A DNA stretch of 64,000 bases from Bacteroidales bacterium (GTDB lineage: Bacteria > Bacteroidota > Bacteroidia > Bacteroidales > UBA932): NCBI GenBank assembly GCA_017555965.1, contig JAFZFH010000129.1, positions 19,846-83,845 of the forward strand, given 5' to 3'. The notes below the pieces were generated by a model. That model was not told the DNA's origin. It saw only the letters and a program-made list of their open reading frames with translations, and did not search any database. Position numbers and translations under genes: made by a program. Shown piece after piece: positions 41,285-50,835 of this stretch. Every line of letters starts with the position of its first letter. Within the stretch, counting starts at the first letter, position 1.

Positions 41285-42345
41285 AAGTTATTAGTGGAAA
41301 ATTAAGAATTGTCCTTATAGCCTTTATAATCATCTGTCTCACACCCCTTTGTGAAAAGGGACGACAGTTAAATGGAGCACATTCGGCTAATGCATTTGCA
41401 GGAAAGGACATCAGATGTGTGATCGATCTCGGAAATGACATGTACGCCAGACATGGTCTTGAGACCGGTATGAACTATGAACTCCTCAACAGATTTGCTG
41501 AGGACAACAGGTGTAATGTAAGCATAATCACCCCAGACAAGGGAGAGAACTATATCGACTCGCTTAAGCAGGGCAAGGTAGATATAATCATTGCACATAC
41601 CCATGACATCATGAACGATCTGGACAGCGTAGAAATGTCCAGGATGGTAAACTCTTGTTCAGCATGGCTGATCGCAAAAGACTCCGAGGCAGAACTGATG
41701 CAGATCAACCGATGGATAAGCCATATGACAGAATCTTCTGATTATCATAAGATAGCAGGACGGTTTGCAAGACGCGGAAATCCTATCAGGAGAGCAGAAA
41801 ACGGAAAGACATCAAAGATCATAAGCCCATACGACGACCTGTTCAGAAAGTATGCTGCTGAACTGGGATGGGACTGGAGAATGCTGGCTGCTGTAGTTTA
41901 TCAGGAATCAAAGTTCTCGATCAACTCAAGATCCCATAGAGGAGCCAGAGGACTGATGCAGGTAATGCCGTCGACTGCCAGCCATTATGGAATCGACGAC
42001 CTGCTCAATCCGGAAAAGAACCTGAAAGCAGGTACAAAGCACCTCAAGAGACTCCAGCGAATGTTTTCTGACATGGAGCAGAGCGAACAGATCAAGTTCA
42101 CACTTGCCGCATACAATGCTGGTGAAGGAAGAATTGCCGACTGCAGAAGTTTTGCAGAGTCACAGAATGCAGACAAGAACAGTTGGGATACTATCGTCAG
42201 TCTGATACCACAGATGAGAGATGATTCTATCCTTGAAGACGAATCTGTCAAGTTGGGTAAGTTCCAGGGATATGAGACAATCACATATGTCAAAAATATC
42301 ATGGACCTCTACGACGCCTTCTGCACCATCTGTCCTTCTATCTGA
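41281..42345 (+). CDS. MltF-like lytic transglycosylase
   Basis: This 354-residue exported protein has a hydrophobic N-terminal segment, a truncated periplasmic solute-binding-like domain (residues 45-170) and an SLT lysozyme-like domain (residues 180-345). The catalytic Glu is in VVYQESKFSINS near residue 208, followed by GARGLMQVMPSTA and AAYNAGEGRI. It should cleave peptidoglycan to anhydromuropeptides in the periplasm. It overlaps the porin gene by 4 nt and the convergent FtsX-like gene by 8 nt. Confidence 0.88.
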   Translation: MKVISGKLRIVLIAFIIICLTPLCEKGRQLNGAHSANAFAGKDIRCVIDLGNDMYARHGLETGMNYELLNRFAEDNRCNVSIITPDKGENYIDSLKQGKVDIIIAHTHDIMNDLDSVEMSRMVNSCSAWLIAKDSEAELMQINRWISHMTESSDYHKIAGRFARRGNPIRRAENGKTSKIISPYDDLFRKYAAELGWDWRMLAAVVYQESKFSINSRSHRGARGLMQVMPSTASHYGIDDLLNPEKNLKAGTKHLKRLQRMFSDMEQSEQIKFTLAAYNAGEGRIADCRSFAESQNADKNSWDTIVSLIPQMRDDSILEDESVKLGKFQGYETITYVKNIMDLYDAFCTICPSI

Positions 42346-43501
42346 CACGTACGGTCTGAGCCGGATCAAGCTTTGAAATAAAGAGACATGGTATCAGGAG
42401 CAGCACCATTATGGCTGCAAACGACACCAGATCTGCGAGGAGGACCATACTGAAATCCACCTTTACAGGAACGAAAGATACGTAATAATTCTCAGGATTA
42501 AGCTTGAGCAGGTGTGTTGTACCCTGTACCAGACAGAAAATCAGCGCAAGGGCATTTCCTACAGCCATTCCTATGGCAGTCAGACGCGCAGAGCTTACAA
42601 GGAATACCTTTGATATAGCCTTATCAGTCATACCGATTGACTTGAGAAGACCTATGGTGGAAATGTTCTCAAACAACATGATCAGAAGTCCTGAGATCAT
42701 ATTGAACCCTGCCACGATTGTCATCAGCAGGAGAATGATTCCCATATTGAAATCTATAAGGGAGAGCCAGTCGAAAAGATTAGGATAACGGAATACTGAA
42801 GATGTGGCAACAAGATCGGAATCTTCCTGATATAAACTCACGATAGAACCGATCTCCTGAGTGGCATCGAGGATATCATCCACTTCATCCAACCCTTCCG
42901 CAAGATGTATTTCGACAGCCGACACCTGATCTGAACTCCATCCGTTGAGTCTCTGCATATCTGAAAGAGACGCATACACAACATATCTGTCATCCGTCTC
43001 GACCAAGGCATCATGCACATCAACTACATTGAACTGTCGCAGTTTCATGTCATCACCGATGAAATATGTCAGCATCCTGTCCCCTGGCTTAAGACCGGAG
43101 GCTCTGGAGAGCTTGCGGGGGATGGATATGCCCAGAGCAACAGAGTCAGATATGCTGCAAGGCAGTCCTTTTACAACGACTCCATGCATGGAATCACCGT
43201 GCTTCACGATACCTGCCCGCCATACGACCGGAACAATCTCAGAGACCAGATCAGACGACTCCACATACGAAATACATGGATCAGAAACATCTACGTGACT
43301 ATCCTCGCTCATTATATTCAGATCCGGAGTTGAAAGAAGTATGTCACCGGAAATCTCTGAAAGACTGGAACGGAGTTCATATCGAAAACCTGACGATATG
43401 GCCACAGCCACAATCATCACGAAAAAGCTGACCGCAATACAGACTACTGCGATCTTTCCTTTGAAACGGAGTCTAGATGCTATGAAAAGGGATGCATCCA
43501 C
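42338..43501 (-). CDS. FtsX/LolE-like ABC transporter permease
   Basis: This 387-residue inner-membrane protein has one N-terminal helix, a long periplasmic domain (residues 45-235) and three C-terminal helices with GLLKSIGMTDKAISKVF near residue 285. This is the FtsX/MacB-type permease plan, and the Bacteroidetes set is often annotated as a lipoprotein-releasing system. The start is a GTG at 43501, 6 nt after the preceding stop; no better ATG is in frame. No ATPase gene is nearby. It ends the pyrE operon. Confidence 0.85.
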   Translation of the reverse strand: MDASLFIASRLRFKGKIAVVCIAVSFFVMIVAVAISSGFRYELRSSLSEISGDILLSTPDLNIMSEDSHVDVSDPCISYVESSDLVSEIVPVVWRAGIVKHGDSMHGVVVKGLPCSISDSVALGISIPRKLSRASGLKPGDRMLTYFIGDDMKLRQFNVVDVHDALVETDDRYVVYASLSDMQRLNGWSSDQVSAVEIHLAEGLDEVDDILDATQEIGSIVSLYQEDSDLVATSSVFRYPNLFDWLSLIDFNMGIILLLMTIVAGFNMISGLLIMLFENISTIGLLKSIGMTDKAISKVFLVSSARLTAIGMAVGNALALIFCLVQGTTHLLKLNPENYYVSFVPVKVDFSMVLLADLVSFAAIMVLLLIPCLFISKLDPAQTVRVR

Positions 43502-43507
43502 GATTGT

Positions 43508-44422
43508 TTATTTATTCAGCACCTTGAGACGACCCTCTGCCTGAAGCTTATCCGTATCAGAACCGTATTTAAGCATCATTTCCAGATACTTCTTCTCCTG
43601 CTTCACATTCTTCTGCTTTCTGGCAGCCAGCACACAGTTTCTGATTGCAGTCTCATCATCAGGATGTGACTTCAGTACCTTGTTATAATATTTATAGGCA
43701 GACTTGTAGTCATTCTTTGCAATGAGATAATAGGAACCCATATTGTTCATGAAATCCGTATTGTCCGGAAACATTGCGGACAACTTTTCCGACAGACTGC
43801 GGAAAGCTTCATACGAAGCTGGAGTTCCTATAGAATACAGACTGAAGCAATATTCCTGCATGGCTTCCTGGAAGAAGTCCTGGTCAGCCTTCTCGCCTTC
43901 ATACTTCCATGAAGACTTTCTTCTCACATTCTCATCAGTAAGATTCATCAGATATGCAAGAGCCATATCCGGGCTTTCCTTCTCATAGGCGATATACGCA
44001 TTTGCCTTCATGAATCTGAAGTCAAGTCTGTCCGGCCAATAATAGATCGCCTTTTCTGCAGCCTTCAGGGACTCGGCGTAAAGATCATCATCAAAGACAT
44101 TTATCTGAAAGTAATTGATATCATTTCCAAGGCTGTCTTTAAGGGTGAGCACCGGATCCATGCCAAGATACTTCTTTCCGGTACGCGCTTCCACCTGTGC
44201 TGACTGAGCCTTTGTAAACAGATACGCGAACTTTCCATAGAGCATCTTCGCATTGGTCGAATCCACCTTCGCCCAATTGTCAAGAACAGTCTCCACACCG
44301 ACTCCGGCGTGTCCGAACTGCGAAACCAGAAGGTCGTACCTCTGTTCGTATCTCGACGAAGTCTGAGCCTGGGCCACAACAGAACCCAGAAATATAAATG
44401 TCATTAATATTATTCTCTTCAT
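43508..44422 (-). CDS. Periplasmic TPR-containing protein
   Basis: This 304-residue protein has a signal peptide ending in AQAQ and is mostly helical. At least two TPR-like units are visible near the C-terminus (FMNNMGSYYLIAKNDYKSAYKYYNKVLKSHPDD, split over residues 220-255). TPRs mediate protein contacts; the partner is unknown. It lies 7 nt after the methyltransferase gene in the pyrE operon and 6 nt before the permease gene. Confidence 0.7.
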   Translation of the reverse strand: MKRIILMTFIFLGSVVAQAQTSSRYEQRYDLLVSQFGHAGVGVETVLDNWAKVDSTNAKMLYGKFAYLFTKAQSAQVEARTGKKYLGMDPVLTLKDSLGNDINYFQINVFDDDLYAESLKAAEKAIYYWPDRLDFRFMKANAYIAYEKESPDMALAYLMNLTDENVRRKSSWKYEGEKADQDFFQEAMQEYCFSLYSIGTPASYEAFRSLSEKLSAMFPDNTDFMNNMGSYYLIAKNDYKSAYKYYNKVLKSHPDDETAIRNCVLAARKQKNVKQEKKYLEMMLKYGSDTDKLQAEGRLKVLNK

Positions 44423-44429
44423 AAACAGG

Positions 44430-45806
44430 TTATATATCCATTCTGATGCGTCTGCCCTGCGGATGCAGGTTATTGCATCTGTTTCCTAAATTCTTCACAA
44501 ACCCTAATGGCACACTTTCATATCTTATAACCACATATCCTCTCTCACTGTCCGGCAATACAATCGCATCCTTGTGCAGAAAGGCAAGAGCTGTATGGAG
44601 GTCCACATCCGATACGGGAAATGAATTCATATCATAAGCAACCGACAATGCAAGATCCGCATCAGGGACCAAGGTCTGTCCCTTGAGGACTCCTACCGCA
44701 CAACCGGCAGACAAGACATGAAGCGACTTCTCGATCAGAGAGACATCTGTTGCAATTACTGACGGAACAGCTATCACTGTATCGCTCTTCTGGCGCAATT
44801 CGACAGGTACAGTAAACAGAGTCTTCAGAGATGAAGGTATCACTGCCGCCGGTTTCTTACCCGGCCTTTCTTTTCCGGAGCGGGAAGATCCATATGATCC
44901 GTTGAAATCATCCACAGTCTTCACAAGAGCCGCACAATACTGTCCTTCACCCTCGACATGGCCAGGCACCAGACTATAACCATGAGCGGTTCGTATTACT
45001 CCCGGAAGATCTTCCTCTACAGGGACCAGCACATCTGCACCCAGCTCATCCGCAACCCACTGCACATTGTCATCGTTTTCAAAACGGTTGAACGTACATG
45101 TAGAATAGACGAGCATTCCTCCAGGCTTGAGGCACGGCCACATGTCTGCAATGATTCTCTTCTGACGCGCCTGACACAGGGACACGTTATCCTCCGACCA
45201 CTGTCTCTGAGCCTCCTCATCCTTTCTGAACATTCCTTCACCTGAGCACGGAACATCAGCGACGACCACATCGAAGAAGCCCGAAAGCGAAGCGAATGCC
45301 CTGGGATCGTCAGATGTGACAACAACATTAGGGTCACCCCAGAGTGCAACATTATCCGCAAGTATTCCGGCCCTCTGCTTCATCACCTCATTAGACACAA
45401 GGACAAACCTGTCTCCGAAGGCCTCACGGAGAGATGCCGCCAGATCCGTAGTCTTTCCTCCAGGAGCGGCACAAAGGTCAAGCACCCTTACCACGCCCTC
45501 AGAAGAGGAACGAAACTTTTCCAGAAGGTTTCTGAATACATGTCCGACAAACATGGACGATGAATCCTGCACATAATATGCACCACCATGGAAATGCGGG
45601 TCCAGAGTGAATTTCGGTCTTTCCGCCAGAAGTCTTCCATGTCGGTTCCATGGCACATCACCACCCTCTGCAGCACCCCCTTTCTTGAAAGGATTATAGC
45701 GTACAGAGACTTTAGCGGGCTCATCAAACGCAGAAAAAGCGATAAGCGCTCTTTCGCATCCTATCGCCTCTTCCAGATATCTTCTGAATGATTCCTTTAT
45801 CTGCAT
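44430..45806 (-). CDS. RNA (cytosine-5) methyltransferase, RsmF/NOL1 type
   Basis: This 458-residue enzyme has the NOL1/NOP2/Sun methyltransferase core: LDLCAAPGGKTTDL (SAM motif I, near residue 112), VADVPCSGEGMFRK (near 184, with one catalytic Cys) and YSTCTFNRFEND (near 235, second Cys). It uses SAM to methylate cytosine C5 in rRNA or tRNA. The C-terminal 150 residues fit the RsmF extension that helps bind RNA. The start codon overlaps the stop of the upstream gene by one base. Confidence 0.88.
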   Translation of the reverse strand: MQIKESFRRYLEEAIGCERALIAFSAFDEPAKVSVRYNPFKKGGAAEGGDVPWNRHGRLLAERPKFTLDPHFHGGAYYVQDSSSMFVGHVFRNLLEKFRSSSEGVVRVLDLCAAPGGKTTDLAASLREAFGDRFVLVSNEVMKQRAGILADNVALWGDPNVVVTSDDPRAFASLSGFFDVVVADVPCSGEGMFRKDEEAQRQWSEDNVSLCQARQKRIIADMWPCLKPGGMLVYSTCTFNRFENDDNVQWVADELGADVLVPVEEDLPGVIRTAHGYSLVPGHVEGEGQYCAALVKTVDDFNGSYGSSRSGKERPGKKPAAVIPSSLKTLFTVPVELRQKSDTVIAVPSVIATDVSLIEKSLHVLSAGCAVGVLKGQTLVPDADLALSVAYDMNSFPVSDVDLHTALAFLHKDAIVLPDSERGYVVIRYESVPLGFVKNLGNRCNNLHPQGRRIRMDI

Positions 45807-46249
45807 TACTTCTTGAACATGGAAGGATCCACACCCTCAGGCATCCTGCCTTCCGATACAGCAACAAGGCCATCGACAACTTTATCCAAAGCCTCCTTCA
45901 GTTTTCCGCCAAGCAGTGTCTTCATCATGAAATTGAGATCTGCATCCAGCACGATCTGGAAATCTGTCTTGTACGGATCTGAAGCCGCATCAAAATACAG
46001 ATAAAGACGGAACTGGAACGGAGCTCCGTCATCTGCAAACTCCAACTTCGAATAAGGGGTTCTCTGAACAACCTTCACACCGACAGGAAAACCCTGGAAG
46101 GTAGCCTGAATCGAATCATAATCAGCCGTAACCTCTGCCTTCTTCTCTTCGGGAAGGAAGTTCAGGAAATTGCGCATGTCCGCAAAGGCCATGTACAATT
46201 CATACGGAGCCTTGGATACTACAGCTCTCTTACTCTTGATCTCTGTCAT
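45806..46249 (-). CDS. SRPBCC-like (START-type) small protein
   Basis: From the ATG at 46249, two nt after the pyrE stop, this protein has 147 residues; the longer in-frame start would overlap pyrE. The pattern SKAPYELYMAFADMRNFLNFLP near the start, a beta sheet in the middle and a C-terminal helix (LLGGKLKEALDKVVDGL) fits the SRPBCC/polyketide-cyclase fold. Ligand and function are not known. It is translationally coupled to the methyltransferase downstream. Confidence 0.72.
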   Translation of the reverse strand: MTEIKSKRAVVSKAPYELYMAFADMRNFLNFLPEEKKAEVTADYDSIQATFQGFPVGVKVVQRTPYSKLEFADDGAPFQFRLYLYFDAASDPYKTDFQIVLDADLNFMMKTLLGGKLKEALDKVVDGLVAVSEGRMPEGVDPSMFKK

Positions 46250-46251
46250 GC

Positions 46252-46887
46252 TTACTCCTTGTTCCAAGTGGATGGAGAGAATCTCCACTCCTTAAGCACA
46301 TCGATATCCCCAGATCTGATATAGCCTGTCTCAGAGGCAACATCGATGAGCGCATCATAGTTTGAAAGGGTTGTAAGTTCAACGTTTGCAGATTCAAATG
46401 CCTTGCGGGCAGTATTGAAGCCATATGAGAAGATTGCAACCATTCCCAATACATTTGCACCGGCACCTACAAGCGCATTGTTTGCAGCGAGGCTGCTCAT
46501 ACCTGTAGAAATGAGGTCCTCCACGATCACAACCTTAGCTCCAGGATTGAGGATGCCCTCAACCTGAGATCCTGTTCCGTGATCCTTCGGTTTCGGTCTT
46601 ACATAGCAGAAAGGCTTTCCAAGCATGTGAGCCACGAGATAACCGTGAGCGATTGCGCCGGTAGCAACACCTGCAATCACTTCCACATCCGGATACTTTG
46701 TGCTGATGATGTCAGCCATCCATCTGCAGACATTTTCACGTATTTCAGGGAATGACAAGAGTCTTCTGTTATCGCAATAAATAGGCGAATGCCATCCAGA
46801 TGCCCATACAAACGGCTGGTCAGGTCTCAACATTACTGCCTTGATGTCCATAAGGGACTTAGCAACTGCTTTCTCTACTGAATCCAT
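46252..46887 (-). CDS. pyrE: Orotate phosphoribosyltransferase
   Basis: This 211-residue enzyme joins orotate and PRPP to make OMP in pyrimidine synthesis. The PRPP-binding loop is VVIVEDLISTGMSS near residue 120, with the flexible-loop motif RPKPKDHGTGSQVEG just before it. It has the usual length. It leads a five-gene minus-strand operon with gaps of 0-7 nt. Its promoter overlaps that of the divergent Nudix gene. Confidence 0.95.
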   Translation of the reverse strand: MDSVEKAVAKSLMDIKAVMLRPDQPFVWASGWHSPIYCDNRRLLSFPEIRENVCRWMADIISTKYPDVEVIAGVATGAIAHGYLVAHMLGKPFCYVRPKPKDHGTGSQVEGILNPGAKVVIVEDLISTGMSSLAANNALVGAGANVLGMVAIFSYGFNTARKAFESANVELTTLSNYDALIDVASETGYIRSGDIDVLKEWRFSPSTWNKE

Positions 46888-46924
46888 ATTGATCTGTTTT
46901 TGATAGTTTTTCAGTTCTTCTGCC

Positions 46925-46932
46925 TATATTTG
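46925..46932 (+). promoter_or_regulatory. -7 promoter box for the Nudix gene
   Basis: TATATTTG matches TAnnTTTG, with TTTG at 46899-46902 (22-nt spacer) as a -33 box. It leaves a leader of about 50 nt. Confidence 0.6.
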
Positions 46933-46964
46933 CAGCGAATACCACGCCGCAGGCACATATCGTG

Positions 46965-46972
46965 CAAATATA
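46965..46972 (-). promoter_or_regulatory. -7 promoter box for pyrE
   Basis: On the minus strand this is TATATTTG. It lies downstream of the opposing Nudix promoter, so the two transcripts would overlap at their 5' ends. No clear -33 box. Confidence 0.5.
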
Positions 46973-46988
46973 ACCAATTTTAAGAAAA

Positions 46989-47600
46989 ATGCATAAGATT
47001 TACTTTGAAAAGAGATGTATATTGATCTGCAGCCCTGAGGATCAGATACTTTCCGACCCTAACATAGTGCAGTTCAGCCTCGGAGAGAGTCAGGACATCC
47101 ACTCGCTTGTGGGTATGGTGGAGACTTCAGAAAGCCTCCACAGGGTCTGCATTCCAACCTCAGATACCGAGGACACATACAAGAAGATCTGTGCAGAATT
47201 CCTGGAGGTGAATGCAGGCGGCGGACTGGTCTCAAACAGGCGCGGAGACTACCTGCTGATCAGCAGAGGCGGACTTTGGGATCTGCCTAAGGGTCATCAG
47301 GACCCGGGAGAAGACATTGCCACAACCGCATTGAGGGAGGTGCAGGAGGAAACCGGCATCAACGATCTGATACTTCGTGACCTGATATGCATCACTGACC
47401 ACTGCTACAGAAGGAACGGAATATGGCATCTCAAGCACACATGGTGGTATGACATGCTCCACACAGACCCGTCAGACCTCACCCCACAGACAGAGGAAGA
47501 CATAGCAAAGGCAGCATGGGTGGCAAAATCCAGCCTACCGCCTTATCTGACAAATACTTACCCGTCAATTCAGGAGGTATTCAGAGAGGCCAGGATATAA
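46989..47600 (+). CDS. Nudix hydrolase
   Basis: This 203-residue protein has an N-terminal extension of about 75 residues and a Nudix domain. The Nudix box is visible near residues 102-124: GHQDPGED, then REVQEETGI, with the conserved REVQEE. It hydrolyses a nucleoside diphosphate derivative linked to some moiety X; the exact substrate is not clear. The domain starts around NAGGGLVSNRRGDYLLI. It is transcribed away from pyrE from an overlapping promoter region. Confidence 0.88.
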   Translation: MHKIYFEKRCILICSPEDQILSDPNIVQFSLGESQDIHSLVGMVETSESLHRVCIPTSDTEDTYKKICAEFLEVNAGGGLVSNRRGDYLLISRGGLWDLPKGHQDPGEDIATTALREVQEETGINDLILRDLICITDHCYRRNGIWHLKHTWWYDMLHTDPSDLTPQTEEDIAKAAWVAKSSLPPYLTNTYPSIQEVFREARI

Positions 47601-47687
47601 TTTTTTCTCTTTTTTTACACATCAGTGAAACAAAAGCTGAAAAAAATCGTATAATCGTGTATATTTTGCAGTAATTTTCAAACAGAT

Positions 47688-48737
47688 ATGAAACTTTCAC
47701 AATTTCAGTTCAACCTCCCCGCAGACAAGATAGCACAGGAGCCGCCAAGATGGCGCGATGAGTGCAAACTCATGGTCCTCAACAAGAAGACAGGAGAAAT
47801 CGAACACAAGCTCTTCAAGAACATCATCGAATATTTCGGAAAAGGTGACACATTCGTCCTTAACGACACCAAGGTATTCCCTGCAAGGCTCTACGGAAAC
47901 AAGGAGAAGACAGGAGCCGACATCGAGGTATTCCTCCTCAGAGAGCTCAACCGCGAGCAGAGACTCTGGGATGTGATCGTAGATCCTGCAAGAAAGATCC
48001 GTATCGGAAACAAGCTTTATTTCGGAGATGATGAAAGCCTCGTAGCAGAGGTGATCGACAACACAACATCACGTGGACGTACCCTCCGTTTCCTTTACGA
48101 CGGAAATTACGAAGACTTCAAGGAGACACTCTTCGGTCTTGGACAGACACCTGTTCCTGACTGGGTAAAGAAGAATGTGACTGAGGAGGATGCTGAAAAC
48201 TTCCAGACGATCTTCGCAAAGCACGAAGGCGCAGTTTCCGCCCCTGCTGCCGGTCTCCACTTCAGCCGCGAGCTCTTCAACAGAATGATCCTCCAGGATA
48301 TCAACAAGGCGTTCATCACCCTCCACATGGGTATCGGACACTTCAGAGAAGTCGATGTAGAAGACCTCTCGAAACACAAGATGGACTCGGAGCGTCTCAT
48401 CATCTCTGAAGAGGCAGCCGAACTCATCAACAAGACAAAGAAGTCAGGACACAAGGTACTTGCTGTAGGCATCACCGTTATCCGCGGTCTCGAAACCTAT
48501 ACAACCACCAACGACGAGGTGAATCCATACGACGGATGGACAAACAAGTTCATCTTCCCTCCTTACAGATTCGCAATTCCTGATGCAATCGTTTCAAACT
48601 TCCACCGTCCAGGATCCACAATGCTCATGTCCGTAGCGGCTTTCGGAGGTTATGAAAACGTGATGAAGGCATACAAGACAGCTCTCGAGATGGACTACAA
48701 ATTCGGCCCTTACGGCGATGCCCTCCTCATCATCTGA
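47688..48737 (+). CDS. queA: S-adenosylmethionine:tRNA ribosyltransferase-isomerase
   Basis: This 349-residue enzyme adds a ribosyl group from SAM to the queuosine precursor in tRNA. The family start [24 protein letters not shown] (residues 5-28, split), [13 protein letters not shown] near residue 60, AAGLHFS near 188 and [18 protein letters not shown] near 305 are all present. Its length is normal. A terminator follows at 48802-48837. Confidence 0.95.
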   Translation: MKLSQFQFNLPADKIAQEPPRWRDECKLMVLNKKTGEIEHKLFKNIIEYFGKGDTFVLNDTKVFPARLYGNKEKTGADIEVFLLRELNREQRLWDVIVDPARKIRIGNKLYFGDDESLVAEVIDNTTSRGRTLRFLYDGNYEDFKETLFGLGQTPVPDWVKKNVTEEDAENFQTIFAKHEGAVSAPAAGLHFSRELFNRMILQDINKAFITLHMGIGHFREVDVEDLSKHKMDSERLIISEEAAELINKTKKSGHKVLAVGITVIRGLETYTTTNDEVNPYDGWTNKFIFPPYRFAIPDAIVSNFHRPGSTMLMSVAAFGGYENVMKAYKTALEMDYKFGPYGDALLII

Positions 48738-48801
48738 TAAGGAACCATAAGAAAAGTGCAAAGACAATAAAAAAGAGAAAAATCTTTTTTATGATTGATA
48801 G

Positions 48802-48837
48802 AAAATCGGCTTTCAGGCTTTCCTGAAGGCCGATTTT
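48802..48837 (+). terminator. Intrinsic terminator after queA
   Basis: AAAATCGGCTTTCAGG, loop CTTT and CCTGAAGGCCGATTTT form a 16-bp stem with one G-U pair and end in T-rich sequence (TTTTAATTTTA). It lies 65 nt beyond queA. Confidence 0.85.
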
Positions 48838-48857
48838 AATTTTACTTTGCTGCCATT

Positions 48858-50027
48858 ATGAGCAACGAAGAAAAATATTGTCTATGCGCACTTAACCGGA
48901 TTTTCGGCTTTGAACCGAAGATCGGCCACGCACTGATATCCAACATCGGAAGCGCAACGGAAATCTTTCACATGACAGGCAAGGACCTGGACAGTCTTTT
49001 AGGTCCATGGTCAAAATACAAGGGCAGAATATGCCGGAAAGAGGTCGACCTGGCTGCAGAGGAGCTGGAACAGCTGTCACAGCAAGGCATATCATTCATA
49101 GGATGCACGGAAACAGGATATCCCGACCTCATACTTGAATGCGAAGACCCCTCATTAGGTCTATATATAAGGAGCCGTACCCCGGCGGAGGAACTTTTCG
49201 TCCCTGAAAAGAGGATTGCGGTCGTGGGCACCCGCGACATATCCCCATACGGACAGGAGTGGTGCAGCAGGATCGTCCAGGAGTTTGGCAGGACAAAGGA
49301 AAAGCCGGTGATAGTCAGCGGGCTCGCCCTAGGCACGGATATATGTGCCCATCAGAAGGCACTCGAATCAGGACTTTCCACCATCGCAGTCATGGCGACT
49401 GGCCCAGAAACCGTATACCCCCATCGCCACCGTACCTTTGCTGAAAGACTTGCAGATACAGAAGGATGCGCTCTGATCACCGACTATCCTCCAGGAACCG
49501 CTCCCCTTGCCATACATTTCCTCAGACGCAACCGCATCATCGCCGGATTGAGTTACGCCACCATTCTCATAGAATCACGCATCAAAGGAGGTGGAATGAT
49601 GACATCCAGACTCGCATTCTCCTACAACAGAGAAGTTTACGCACTCCCAGGAAGGATCGACGACCCTCGTTCGCAAGGATGCAACTTCCTCATAAGGGAA
49701 AAGATAGCAGAAGCCATCGACTCCACAGACAGCCTTATCGACAGCTTGGGATTGAGAGCCTCAGCAGCACGAGGCAGACGTCTCTCATCCACCGATATGA
49801 TAAAGGAGCATTTCGGAAACAGACTGGACGACCGCACGGTCAGCGGATTGTCGTCCATACTCGACCATATAAGGAACAGCCGTGGCATCACAGTAGACGA
49901 GCTTTCTGCAGCGACCGGAGCAGGTTACAGCAGAATCCGGCAATTGACAGGTCTGCTCGAAATGGAAGGCATGATATCTATAGATCTTATGCAGAGATGC
50001 ATGGTCAACACAAGGATATACCGATAA
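48858..50027 (+). CDS. dprA: DNA-processing protein DprA
   Basis: This 389-residue protein has the Smf/DprA Rossmann fold: IAVVGTRDISPYGQE near residue 118, VSGLALGTDICAHQ near 153 and GGGMMTSRLAFSYNREVYALPG near 250-270. The C-terminal 70 residues form a winged-helix (DprA_WH-type) region. DprA loads RecA onto incoming single-stranded DNA in transformable bacteria, but is found widely. The likely promoter is weak (TTACTTTG at 48842-48849, one mismatch). Confidence 0.92.
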   Translation: MSNEEKYCLCALNRIFGFEPKIGHALISNIGSATEIFHMTGKDLDSLLGPWSKYKGRICRKEVDLAAEELEQLSQQGISFIGCTETGYPDLILECEDPSLGLYIRSRTPAEELFVPEKRIAVVGTRDISPYGQEWCSRIVQEFGRTKEKPVIVSGLALGTDICAHQKALESGLSTIAVMATGPETVYPHRHRTFAERLADTEGCALITDYPPGTAPLAIHFLRRNRIIAGLSYATILIESRIKGGGMMTSRLAFSYNREVYALPGRIDDPRSQGCNFLIREKIAEAIDSTDSLIDSLGLRASAARGRRLSSTDMIKEHFGNRLDDRTVSGLSSILDHIRNSRGITVDELSAATGAGYSRIRQLTGLLEMEGMISIDLMQRCMVNTRIYR

Positions 50028-50034
50028 TTTTACA

Positions 50035-50042
50035 TAAATTTG
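50035..50042 (+). promoter_or_regulatory. -7 promoter box for the TatD-like gene
   Basis: TAAATTTG matches TAnnTTTG, 25 nt before the ATG at 50068. This supports the ATG over the upstream TTG at 50047. Confidence 0.5.
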
Positions 50043-50067
50043 CAGATTGGCATCAATCTGCATTTTT

Positions 50068-50835
50068 ATGATATTCACAGATACACACGCCCACTTGTAC
50101 GACGAGGCCTTTGCCGGAGAAGAAGACCAGGCAATAGCCAGATCGTTGGAAGCAGGTGTGACCAAGATAGTCTTCCCGGACATCGACTCAAAGACCAGGG
50201 AAGAAATGTTCTCCATTGCATCAAGACACGAAGGAACAGTGTTCCCGTGCCTTGGACTGCACCCCACTTCCATCGATGCATCATGGGAAAATGAAATGGA
50301 GATGCTTCACGACAGGCTGTCCCATAAGATATGGGCAATCGGTGAAATCGGAATGGACTGCTACTGGTCCAAGGAATATATAAAGGAGCAGGAAACGGCA
50401 TTCAGGATGCAGCTTGAGCTGGCCGACAGGCTTTCGCTCCCTGTCATCATCCATTCACGAGAATCGACAGAACTCATAATGAACATACTCAAGGACTGCA
50501 GACACCTGAATCTCAGAGGTGTCTTCCACGCTTATAGCGGAAGCGCTGAGACCTTCAGGGAACTGCAGAGACTCGGAGACTGGTACATCGGCATCGGAGG
50601 AGTGCTTACATACAAGAAGGCATCTATTGCAGAAACAGTAAAGCAGATACCTCTGGACAGAATCCTTCTGGAGACCGACTCACCATATCTGACACCTGTA
50701 CCATATAGAGGCAGACGCAATGAAAGTGCACACATACCTTTCATCGCAGAAAAACTGTCAGAACAGACGGGAATCTGCATTGAGGAAATAGCAGAAACAA
50801 CAACGAACAACGCAAATAAACTTTTCGGACTATGA
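50068..50835 (+). CDS. TatD-family metal-dependent hydrolase
   Basis: From the ATG at 50068 (255 residues) the protein begins MIFTDTHAHLYDEAF, the normal TatD start with the HxH metal site. Further ligands are in GEIGMDCYW near residue 92, IHSRES near 132, FHAYSGS near 155 and ETDSPYLTP near 205. TatD enzymes are 3'-5' DNA or RNA nucleases or related hydrolases. It overlaps the asparaginase gene by 4 nt. Confidence 0.9.
   Translation: MIFTDTHAHLYDEAFAGEEDQAIARSLEAGVTKIVFPDIDSKTREEMFSIASRHEGTVFPCLGLHPTSIDASWENEMEMLHDRLSHKIWAIGEIGMDCYWSKEYIKEQETAFRMQLELADRLSLPVIIHSRESTELIMNILKDCRHLNLRGVFHAYSGSAETFRELQRLGDWYIGIGGVLTYKKASIAETVKQIPLDRILLETDSPYLTPVPYRGRRNESAHIPFIAEKLSEQTGICIEEIAETTTNNANKLFGL

Noticed and set aside
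49466-50071. Plus-strand ORF of 201 codons over dprA
   Set aside because: It overlaps dprA in another frame and is dominated by Arg, His, Ser and Pro, which is typical of a shadow frame.
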